Position numbers and translations under genes: made by a program. DNA of 8,486 nt from Candidatus Cloacimonadota bacterium (lineage in GTDB: Bacteria; Cloacimonadota; Cloacimonadia; Cloacimonadales; TCS61). Of the stretch, positions 1 to 5,359 are shown piece after piece. The notes under the pieces were generated by a model. The model had not been told where the DNA came from and searched no databases. It saw nothing but the letters and a program-made list of their open reading frames with translations. Where the stretch lies: positions 1 to 8,486 of the forward strand of contig JACNIV010000002.1 of assembly GCA_014382915.1 (NCBI GenBank), in the 5' to 3' direction. The first letter of the stretch is position 1. Each line of letters starts with the position of its first letter.

Positions 1-378
1 ATTTATTTCTGTCAAAGAAAATATTTTTCAACAGGCAATTTGTGGGTTTGCACCCACCCTACAAATTTTTCCTTCTCCGTTTGGGAGAGGGTGGTCAGCT
101 TTGCTGACCGGGTGAGGGAAGTTTTTCTTGCGGTTTCTATAAAAAAAATTAGACTCTTCGTCGAATGCCGTTGAATGAGTTTCTCAGAGAGACAGCTTTT
201 TTGATTGACCACACAACACCATGCGGCATCTTATGTTCCCTTTTGCTAAAAGGAGACAGTAGAGGATTCTAAAATCCCGAAGCAATTTGGATAGTAGTGC
301 AATCCAGTTGACAGAATTTAATATTGCAAAAAAGTATGAGCCGTAAATTAAAAAATTATTGGTCGAAAGAAAAGAATA
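1..378. other. Gene-free leader region upstream of the PP-loop gene
   Basis: No convincing coding region is visible. The left part (37-109) is a run of hairpins listed separately. At 239-253 there is a small perfect hairpin, CCTTTT-gct-AAAAGG, with no T-tract after it. The only open frame is on the - strand (12-212); it reads straight through the hairpin repeat and has low-complexity, non-family-like protein content, so I treat it as spurious. A TTGACA hexamer lies at 308-313, but no matching -10 box sits at normal spacing, so no promoter is called. The stretch just before the ATG at 379 is purine-rich (GAAAGAAAAGAATA) and gives only a weak ribosome binding site. I see no tRNA or other RNA gene. 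Confidence 0.6.
37..109. repeat. REP-like element made of three consecutive hairpins
   Basis: Three inverted repeats follow each other. The first nests AATTTGT (37-43) against ACAAATT (61-67) around GTGGGT (42-47) and ACCCAC (52-57); the two pairings share bases 42-43, so they are partly alternative. The second pairs CCTTCTCC (71-78) with GGAGAGGG (84-91), with one G-T wobble. The third pairs GGTCAGC (93-99) with GCTGACC (103-109) perfectly across a TTT loop. The GC-rich stems stand out against AT-rich surroundings. This mosaic of short palindromes is typical of intergenic REP/BIME-type repeats, often mobilised by RAYT (Y1-type) transposases. None is visible here, and dispersal in the genome cannot be shown from one copy. 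A role as transcription terminator for an upstream gene is possible but no T-run follows directly. Confidence 0.6.
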
Positions 379-1362
379 ATGAAAAGAAAATACAGGTGTT
401 TTGCACTTTTTTCAGGTGGATTGGACAGCATGCTTGCCGTGCTTCACATGAGCGAACTTGGCTTTGAAGTGTTACCGATTTTCTTTAAAAGTTTATTCTT
501 TGGACCTGAGAATGCAAAGAAAGCAGCAGAGCAGATAGGTTTTGAACTGATCGTTCACGATATTTCAGAAAAACATCTGGAGATGTTGAAGAATCCACGT
601 TATGGTTTTGGTAAGAACATGAACCCCTGCATAGATTGTCATGGTTTGATGTTCAGAGAAGCTGCACAATTGATGGAGCAATACAAGATCGATTTTATCA
701 TCTCCGGTGAAGTATTGGGTCAAAGACCCATGAGCCAGCGTCGCGATGCCCTGAACGCTGTGGGAAAATTAAGCCAGATCAAAGATCTGCTGGTTCGTCC
801 GCTTTCCCAGAAATTACTTACCGATACCATTCCCATACGTGAAGGCTGGGTAAAAAAAGAGGAGATGCTGGATATCCAGGGCAGGGGGAGATACCGTCAA
901 ATAGAAATGGCAAAAAAATATAAGATAACATTTTATCAGAATCCCGGTGGTGGCTGCCTGCTTACAGATGCCGGCTATTCACGGCGCCTTAGAGACCTGA
1001 TGGATCTCGATATGATGGAGATGAAATTCATTGCCTTCCTCAAAACCGGCAGGCATTTCCGGATAAGTGAGAATATAAAGATAATTGTTGGCAGGAATGA
1101 AAAGGATAATGATGCTCTCACTAACCTGGCAGTAGATGAGATAGTATTGCAAGCGAAAGATTTTCCGGGACCTTTAGGGATATTAAATTCAATAATATTA
1201 CCTGCCGAAGAAGATATCAAGATCGCAGCTTCACTGCTTCTGCGTTATTGTAACAAAGCACCCGAAACAGCGACAGTGGTTTATGGGAAAAAATTTCAAT
1301 TGCAAATTGCAGTAGAAGTTAAGAAAATGTCATCAGAAAAGGTGGAGGAATATCTGATTTAG
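379..1362 (+). CDS. PP-loop tRNA sulfurtransferase-like protein (MnmA/ThiI-related) with C-terminal NFACT-R-like domain
   Basis: A 327-residue cytoplasmic protein, probably an ATP-dependent RNA-modifying (thiolating) enzyme. The N-terminal PP-loop SGGLDS at 12-17 binds ATP and activates the target base by adenylation in this superfamily. NPCIDCH (82-88) matches the region of MnmA that carries its first catalytic cysteine; C84 and C87 form a CxxC, and C193 lies in QNPGGGCLLT (187-196), so C84/C87/C193 are the likely sulfur-handling or Fe-S-binding residues. There is no THUMP or rhodanese domain as in classical ThiI. From about 213 the protein resembles NFACT-R (DUF814): GRHFRISENIKIIVGRNEKD (224-243), then NDALT and KDFPGP (260-265). 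Genome annotations often call such proteins tRNA 2-thiouridylase-like. The ATG is preceded only by a purine-rich stretch; no other in-frame ATG lies ahead of the PP-loop. Which nucleoside is modified is not known. The MBL hydrolase follows after 8 nt, suggesting co-transcription. Confidence 0.8.
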   Translation: MKRKYRCFALFSGGLDSMLAVLHMSELGFEVLPIFFKSLFFGPENAKKAAEQIGFELIVHDISEKHLEMLKNPRYGFGKNMNPCIDCHGLMFREAAQLMEQYKIDFIISGEVLGQRPMSQRRDALNAVGKLSQIKDLLVRPLSQKLLTDTIPIREGWVKKEEMLDIQGRGRYRQIEMAKKYKITFYQNPGGGCLLTDAGYSRRLRDLMDLDMMEMKFIAFLKTGRHFRISENIKIIVGRNEKDNDALTNLAVDEIVLQAKDFPGPLGILNSIILPAEEDIKIAASLLLRYCNKAPETATVVYGKKFQLQIAVEVKKMSSEKVEEYLI

Positions 1363-1370
1363 GTGATTTT

Positions 1371-2009
1371 ATGAAATATAAAGTGTATAATGTCCTTCCC
1401 GAATTCGGCACGAATACTTACCTTGTGTGGGATGAAAACTCACGGCAGGCAATGATGATCGATCCGGCTGCACCGGATAGAATTCTGCTCGAAGAGATCA
1501 AAAACCTGAAATTAGATTTGAAATACATAATTAATACTCACAGACATGGCGACCATATTGCGGGAAATCAACTTATTAAAGATAGTTTTCCTGCTCCGCT
1601 CTGTATTCATAAAGACGATGCCGCCAAACTTACGGATGTCAAACTGAATCTGAGTGAATTCTGGAATGCCGATATCGTTTCACCACCTGCAGATGTTCTC
1701 TTGGAAGATGGAAATATGATCACTCTTGGCAGCTATGAAGTCATTGTTATTCACACTCCCGGGCATACTCAGGGTGGTATTTGCCTGCTGGTAGAAGGGC
1801 TTTTGTTTTCGGGAGACTCTCTTTTTTCGAAAGGGATCGGTCGCACAGATCTTCCGGGTGGAAATTATGAAATGCTGGTATCCTCGATTAAAGATAAGCT
1901 TTTTAAGCTGCCCGATGAAACGATAGTTCTACCCGGTCATGGACCGGAAACCACTATTAAGAAAGAGAAGAGAGAGAATCCTTTTGTTGGTTTAGATGCA
2001 AGATTATAG
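1371..2009 (+). CDS. Glyoxalase II-like metallo-beta-lactamase fold hydrolase
   Basis: A 212-residue cytoplasmic metallohydrolase. The metal site is complete: THRHGDH gives H57, H59, D61 and H62; HTPGHT gives H132; SGDSLF gives D149; LPGHG gives H190. The GIGRTDLPGGN stretch (155-165) and the tail with EKRENPF place it in the short, YcbL-like group of hydroxyacylglutathione hydrolase relatives, which lacks the C-terminal helical domain of true glyoxalase II. These enzymes hydrolyse thioesters; ETHE1-type persulfide dioxygenases share the GRTD motif, so the substrate remains open. AGGTGA (1361-1366) overlaps the stop of the preceding gene and lies 4 nt before the ATG, implying translational coupling. 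The neighbour is a sulfur-transfer enzyme, which makes a thiol or persulfide substrate conceivable, but that is inference only. Confidence 0.85.
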   Translation: MKYKVYNVLPEFGTNTYLVWDENSRQAMMIDPAAPDRILLEEIKNLKLDLKYIINTHRHGDHIAGNQLIKDSFPAPLCIHKDDAAKLTDVKLNLSEFWNADIVSPPADVLLEDGNMITLGSYEVIVIHTPGHTQGGICLLVEGLLFSGDSLFSKGIGRTDLPGGNYEMLVSSIKDKLFKLPDETIVLPGHGPETTIKKEKRENPFVGLDARL

Positions 2010-2066
2010 TTAATTCATGAATTTAAATTTTCTCAGGAAAAAAGAAAGTTTTTCTACTTCATTTTT

Positions 2067-3167
2067 CTATTTTAATAACAGACATTTTCTGGTTTGAACA
2101 GGAATATTATCCACTCGAAGCTGGTAAAAGTAAATACCTGATGTAACCTGTTGACCTGTCTTATCAGAACCGTCCCAAACAATTGAAGATTGAGAATTGA
2201 ATATTGAAAATTGACGGATTTTCTGACCTTTCAAATTATAAATTATTAGCTCAGTGTTTTTCTCAGTGTTCTCGGTGGTAAGACTAAAAGAAATCGTTGT
2301 TGCAAAACTGCGACCGGCTCCTGACGGTTTAAATGGATTCGGGTAATTATACAAATTGAATGATGAAAAAGATGTCTGGTTCTCATCTACTGAAACCGGA
2401 TTCCATATCAAGTCCACGAATTCCGGGTGATCTATGAAGGGATTGCGGTTCTCCTGGTAGAAGTAAACTTTATCATTGCGTTGGATCTCCCAATCATCCA
2501 CAGGATCTTGCAGGTACCACTCCAGCAGTGTAGATTTCAAACCATGATAGGGTTCCCCGTTGGGTGAGGAAGGAATATAATCTACCATTTCCAGGTCGGG
2601 TTCACCATTCTCACCTTCATAACGCACTTCCATATAGAAGATCATTCTGGCTACATCACCTTTCACGGCATCGCGCGGTTCCCATGAATCTTCATCATGA
2701 TAACATCCTGTAGGTCCATCACCATCGATATACTCCGTTCCGCCATTGTCGAAATCCAGGTTGCCCCGGGCAGAATTTACCGAAACATCTGTGGGACGTA
2801 TATGATGAGCATCGGTTCCGGGTGGAGGATCGTTACCAAAATCTCCATGCGATTTTGCCCATACATGCTCGCGGTTCCAGTCAGACGGATCTCCGCCAAA
2901 TTCATCTTTTGGCAGGCTCCAGCCGGTATACAGCAGGATCACGTTATCCGAGTTATCCGGGTCTTCATCCGTATCTGGCAAGATATAATCACGCAGTGCA
3001 TCATAAGAAAATTCGATATGTCCACTGATGATATCGTTTAACGCTGTTTTTAAAGAATCGCCGGTTAACCCTTCGGTTCCATCATAATAGCCCGGAGGAA
3101 TTTGTGCGAAAAGATTTAGTGTGTTTAAGGTTATGAATATTAATAATAATATTTTCATTTTATCCAT
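2067..3167 (-). CDS. Secreted endonuclease I family nuclease with C-terminal T9SS/FlgD-like sorting domain
   Basis: A 366-residue exported nuclease. Residues 1-22 form a signal peptide (hydrophobic core ILLLIFITLN, probable cleavage near LFAQ/IPPG). The endonuclease I core shows WNREHVW (97-103, H101 the likely general base), DAHHIRP (119-125), NSARGN (131-136), the KGDVARMIFYMEVRY block (169-183) and NPFIDHPEF (242-250), all hallmarks of this family of metal-dependent extracellular DNases/RNases. Residues about 270-366 form a beta-sandwich sorting domain with LYNYPNPF, YNLKGQKI, VWDG, GIYFYQL and a C-terminal lysine, as used for type IX secretion or surface attachment. Two repeat-derived stretches interrupt this domain (ENTEKNTE and residues 319-329). 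The start could also be M4 (3158), which gives a more usual MKILLL signal peptide; neither start has a strong ribosome binding site. The gene stands alone, convergent to the MBL gene; the role may be nutrient scavenging from extracellular nucleic acid. Confidence 0.9.
   Translation of the reverse strand: MDKMKILLLIFITLNTLNLFAQIPPGYYDGTEGLTGDSLKTALNDIISGHIEFSYDALRDYILPDTDEDPDNSDNVILLYTGWSLPKDEFGGDPSDWNREHVWAKSHGDFGNDPPPGTDAHHIRPTDVSVNSARGNLDFDNGGTEYIDGDGPTGCYHDEDSWEPRDAVKGDVARMIFYMEVRYEGENGEPDLEMVDYIPSSPNGEPYHGLKSTLLEWYLQDPVDDWEIQRNDKVYFYQENRNPFIDHPEFVDLIWNPVSVDENQTSFSSFNLYNYPNPFKPSGAGRSFATTISFSLTTENTEKNTELIIYNLKGQKIRQFSIFNSQSSIVWDGSDKTGQQVTSGIYFYQLRVDNIPVQTRKCLLLK
2180..2214 (-). repeat. Heptanucleotide tandem repeat (five TCAATNN units) inside the nuclease gene
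   Basis: Read on the coding (-) strand, five adjacent 7-mers occur with no spacer: TCAATTT, TCAATAT, TCAATTC, TCAATCT, TCAATTG. The first five bases are invariant and the last two vary. The array covers 35 bp and encodes residues 319-329 (QFSIFNSQSSI), just before the conserved VWDG of the sorting domain. Since 7 is not a multiple of 3, gain or loss of one or two units would shift the frame and remove the end of the sorting domain. Confidence 0.8.
2250..2280 (-). repeat. Short direct repeat encoding ENTEKNTE in the sorting domain
   Basis: On the + strand CTCAGTGTT occurs at 2250-2258 and again at 2262-2270, a 12-nt period, followed by CTCGGTGG. Read on the coding strand it gives residues 298-306, TENTEKNTE, with the NTE unit twice. 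The stretch is hydrophilic and sits between the conserved TTISFSL strand and the LIIYNLKGQKI strand, where related domains usually need only a short loop. It resembles the 'accacagagaacactgag' type of dispersed repeat that I recall from many bacterial genomes; that link is from memory and not tested. Confidence 0.5.
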
Positions 3168-3190
3168 CCATTTATCTAATTCAATTTAAA

Positions 3191-3219
3191 CAAAATATTT
3201 TGAGTATATTTGTGTCAAA
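3191..3219 (-). promoter_or_regulatory. Possible FCB-type promoter of the nuclease gene
   Basis: On the - strand TTTG (3219-3216, continuing to TTTGACA) is followed after 18 nt by TATTTTG (3197-3191), close to the Bacteroidota-type pattern of a -33 TTTG and a -7 TAnnTTTG element, though one T short. It lies about 23 nt before the start at 3167, leaving a short leader. The match is approximate in a very AT-rich stretch, so this is only a candidate. Confidence 0.3.
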
Positions 3220-3270
3220 TGAAAATAGGTATCTCTCGGAATAATTTAGAATCATTTTATTCTTTTCCCA

Positions 3271-3292
3271 TTCCAACGCAGGAGCATTGGAA
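3271..3292. repeat. REP-like hairpin with GCAGGAGC centre
   Basis: TTCCAACGC (3271-3279) pairs with GCATTGGAA (3284-3292) across a 4-nt AGGA loop; the single mismatch (C-A) becomes a G-U wobble in a transcript of the other strand. It is followed by CGAGAGGG. The form 'ttcc-a-cgc-agga-gc-tgg-aa-cgag' is one I recall as a very widespread palindromic intergenic repeat in many bacterial phyla. It differs from the hairpins at 37-109. Only one copy lies in this window, so dispersal is not shown here. Confidence 0.55.
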
Positions 3293-3352
3293 CGAGAGGG
3301 TAGGTTAAATATTTATGAATCAATCCGGTACTGAACAACAGTATGCGTTAAT

Positions 3353-3400
3353 CTTGAAAAGGTCAACAACGCACAAATTCTTGAGAGAGACCTTTTCAAG
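3353..3400. repeat. 12-bp perfect inverted repeat upstream of trmB
   Basis: CTTGAAAAGGTC (3353-3364) and GACCTTTTCAAG (3389-3400) are exact reverse complements separated by 24 nt, and GTTTCTTTTT follows at 3401-3410. On the + strand this is a stem-loop with a T-rich tail, roughly terminator-shaped but with a long loop and an interrupted T-tract. No + strand gene lies just upstream that would need a terminator. It may be a leader or attenuator structure for trmB, the ends of a small degenerate mobile element, or another dispersed repeat. Confidence 0.55.
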
Positions 3401-3491
3401 GTTTCTTTTTACATCGAAAAACAGGCTTGTTTTATTGACACAAAATCCCGATCATCTTTTTTTGCTTTGAGTTAAAAAGAATTAAATTAAT

Positions 3492-4109
3492 ATGGATGAT
3501 TTAAAGAAGAAGCGTGATTTTTTCGAACTGAATTTAAAGCTGGAAATAAAATTTAATTTCCGTAAGGTTTACGGAAACGATAATCCGGTTCACCTGGAGA
3601 TTGGCAGTGGCAGGGGAGAATTTCTTTTACATAAATCAGTTCAACACCCCGATGTAAATTTCCTGGCGATAGAATTAAAGGAAAAGAGGATAAAAACTAT
3701 AATTCGTCAGCTTGATACGAAAATCAATAAAAATGTACGAGTAGCAAGGTTATTTGTGGATGAAAAAATTACAGACTATATTCCTGAGGAATCGTTTCAG
3801 ATGATCTATATTATTCATCCTGATCCGTGGCCCAAACGAAAGCATCATAAGAACAGACTTATTCAGCATTGTTTTATAGATGTTCTCTGGAGGATAATGA
3901 AACCGGGAGGGTTTATCGAGATTTCCACCGATCATAAAGAATATGCGAACTGGATCGTTCAACACTTCCGGGAAAGAAAGGATTTTGAGTCGGTTTATGA
4001 TAAAGGATTTACTAAGAATCCCGAAGAAGAGCACATCGAAACATTTTTCGAGAAAAAGAAAAGAGAAGAAGGATTTGAACCTTTTTTTATGAAATACAGG
4101 AAGGTATAA
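3492..4109 (+). CDS. trmB: tRNA (guanine-N7)-methyltransferase TrmB
   Basis: A 205-residue SAM-dependent methyltransferase that makes m7G46 in the variable loop of tRNAs, in the cytoplasm. The SAM-binding motif LEIGSGRGEFL is at 35-45, with acidic E61 (AIEL) following in the expected place. The family signature HPDPWPKRKHHKNRL (109-123) holds the catalytic/tRNA-binding D111 region; STDHKEYANW (145-154) and the C-terminal TFFEKKKREEG block complete the family pattern. Length is normal for the bacterial single-subunit enzyme. The start has only a weak AAAAAGA ribosome binding site, but an in-frame stop lies 7 nt upstream and no alternative ATG is near. It is the first gene of a six-gene + strand series; dGTPase follows after 30 nt. 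Confidence 0.95.
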   Translation: MDDLKKKRDFFELNLKLEIKFNFRKVYGNDNPVHLEIGSGRGEFLLHKSVQHPDVNFLAIELKEKRIKTIIRQLDTKINKNVRVARLFVDEKITDYIPEESFQMIYIIHPDPWPKRKHHKNRLIQHCFIDVLWRIMKPGGFIEISTDHKEYANWIVQHFRERKDFESVYDKGFTKNPEEEHIETFFEKKKREEGFEPFFMKYRKV

Positions 4110-4139
4110 CTATTTAACTACAATGGAGTTGGAGAAATA

Positions 4140-5297
4140 ATGGATAGAACAAAACTGGAAAATATTTACAAAGATAATATCGAACATGCCAGCAATTATT
4201 ATAGCCCATTTGCCTGTAGGAATGAATATGCTTTCCGCCTGAAAAAAGATGCTACATGTTATATGAGAACACCATTTGCAGTGGATCGCGATAGAATTCT
4301 TCATAGTGGAGCTTACCAGCGATACCAGGGTAAAACACAGGTGTTTTCATTCACCAATATGTTCGATGAAGAGACTTCAAATCGTAGCCTGCACACAACT
4401 TATGTTTCCCAGATCTCCCGTACGATAGGTAATATGTTAAGGATGAACCTGGAACTAGTAGAAGCAATTGCTCTGGGTCATGACCTGGGTCATCCTCCTT
4501 TTGGTCATGATGGTGAAATAGCACTTAGTAAAAGTTGTGTAAAACACGGTATCGAGCAATTCCATCATAATATTCAAAGCCTTCATATAGTAGATAACAT
4601 CTCGCATCAGGGTAATGGATTAAACCTTACCTTCCAGGTACGTGATGGTATTATATCTCATGACGGAGAAGTACATCATATTGTATTAAAGCCCAATCGT
4701 AAAAAAACAGAAGAAGACATCAGAGTTTACATAGAAAAGAAAAAGAATGGCAGAAAAGTTGATTGGATGCCGGCGACCATGGAAGGCTGTGTTGTTCGCA
4801 TTTCAGATACGATTGCCTATATTGGTCAGGATATTGAAGATGCCATTCGTCTGAACATCCTGAAACGGGAAGAAATACCCAAAGATTGTGCCGAATATCT
4901 GGGAAATACAAACAGTCAAATTATAGATACACTGGTGAAAAGTGTGATACTAAACAGTTTTGAAAAGGATTTTGTAGCATTCGACGATGAGACTTCCCAT
5001 TATCTTCAAAAACTTAAAAAATTCAATTATTCACGCATTTATACAGATGGTAACGTAAAAAAAGCCCGTACTATCATCGATAAAAGCATGGAAATTCTTT
5101 TTGAACAATACATGGAAGACATCGAAAAGAAAAACCACCATTCCAAGATATTTACTCAGTTTCTGAACAGGAAGAACAAAAAATATATGAATATTTTTTC
5201 CATTACAGAAAAGGCACGGGATTTTATAGCTACTATGACCGATAGGTATTACAATGAAGAAATAAAAACATATTTATTGCCGGGAAGTTTTTATTGA
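4140..5297 (+). CDS. dgt: dGTPase-family HD-domain deoxynucleotide triphosphohydrolase
   Basis: A 385-residue cytoplasmic enzyme predicted to cleave dGTP (or dNTPs more widely) to deoxynucleoside and tripolyphosphate, tuning the dNTP pool. The HD metal site is intact: H85 (SLHTTYV), H114-D115 (GHDLGHPPFGHDGE, 113-126) and D223 (VVRISDTIAYIGQDIEDA, 218-235). DRDRILHSGAYQRYQGKTQV (49-68) and FHHNIQSL (141-148) are further family signatures. The length fits the shorter type-2 dGTPase-like group rather than the 505-residue E. coli Dgt, so true substrate range is uncertain. The family motif usually read as RLTHS around H85 is RSLHT here, a mild divergence. GGAG (4131-4134) lies 5 nt before the ATG. 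It sits between trmB and prfB with 30 and 62 nt gaps. Confidence 0.88.
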   Translation: MDRTKLENIYKDNIEHASNYYSPFACRNEYAFRLKKDATCYMRTPFAVDRDRILHSGAYQRYQGKTQVFSFTNMFDEETSNRSLHTTYVSQISRTIGNMLRMNLELVEAIALGHDLGHPPFGHDGEIALSKSCVKHGIEQFHHNIQSLHIVDNISHQGNGLNLTFQVRDGIISHDGEVHHIVLKPNRKKTEEDIRVYIEKKKNGRKVDWMPATMEGCVVRISDTIAYIGQDIEDAIRLNILKREEIPKDCAEYLGNTNSQIIDTLVKSVILNSFEKDFVAFDDETSHYLQKLKKFNYSRIYTDGNVKKARTIIDKSMEILFEQYMEDIEKKNHHSKIFTQFLNRKNKKYMNIFSITEKARDFIATMTDRYYNEEIKTYLLPGSFY

Positions 5298-5348
5298 TAA
5301 ATTATTAGACAAAATATATGGTTCACAAATATTTAGCTTAATAAGTTC

Positions 5349-5353
5349 AGGAG
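5349..5353 (+). promoter_or_regulatory. Ribosome binding site fixing the prfB start
   Basis: AGGAG lies 6 nt before the ATG at 5360. The frame opened there is only 24 codons before TGA, but this is the true start of prfB because it leads into the programmed frameshift at 5429-5435. Confidence 0.85.
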
Positions 5354-5359
5354 AAATTA

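Larger units (their letters stand above)
3168..3491. other. Divergent intergenic region between the nuclease gene and trmB
   Basis: These 324 nt carry no credible gene on either strand. They hold a possible - strand promoter for the nuclease (3191-3219), a REP-like hairpin (3271-3292) and a long inverted repeat (3353-3400), each listed separately. A TTGACA at 3435-3440 could belong to a trmB promoter, but no convincing -10 box lies at the proper distance. The trmB ribosome binding site is weak (AAAAAGA at 3474-3480, 11 nt before the ATG). Confidence 0.6.

Noticed and set aside
12..212. 66-codon open frame on the - strand
   Set aside because: It reads through the triple hairpin repeat; the predicted protein resembles no family and there is no convincing ribosome binding site.
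308..340. TTGACA (308-313) with TATGAG (335-340) as a promoter of the PP-loop gene
   Set aside because: The spacer is 21 nt, too long for a normal sigma70-type promoter, and the FCB-type -7 element is absent.
2010..2066. Bidirectional terminator between the convergent MBL and nuclease genes
   Set aside because: The 12-bp palindrome AATTCATGAATT (2012-2023) has almost no GC and no loop, and the GAAAAA/TTTTTC pairing nearby is weak; no proper terminator can be called.
2697..3041. Open frame on the + strand opposite the nuclease gene
   Set aside because: It is antisense to the strongly conserved endonuclease I core and has no recognisable protein content or ribosome binding site.
3435..3469. 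TTGACA (3435-3440) as the -35 box of a trmB promoter
   Set aside because: The -10 position is a plain T-run; an FCB-type TAnnTTTG is only approximated by T-rich sequence, so the call would be guesswork.
5294..5322. TTGATA with TATGGT at 17-nt spacing as an internal prfB promoter
   Set aside because: Only four of six bases match in the -10 box and the stretch is AT-rich; plausible but not supportable.
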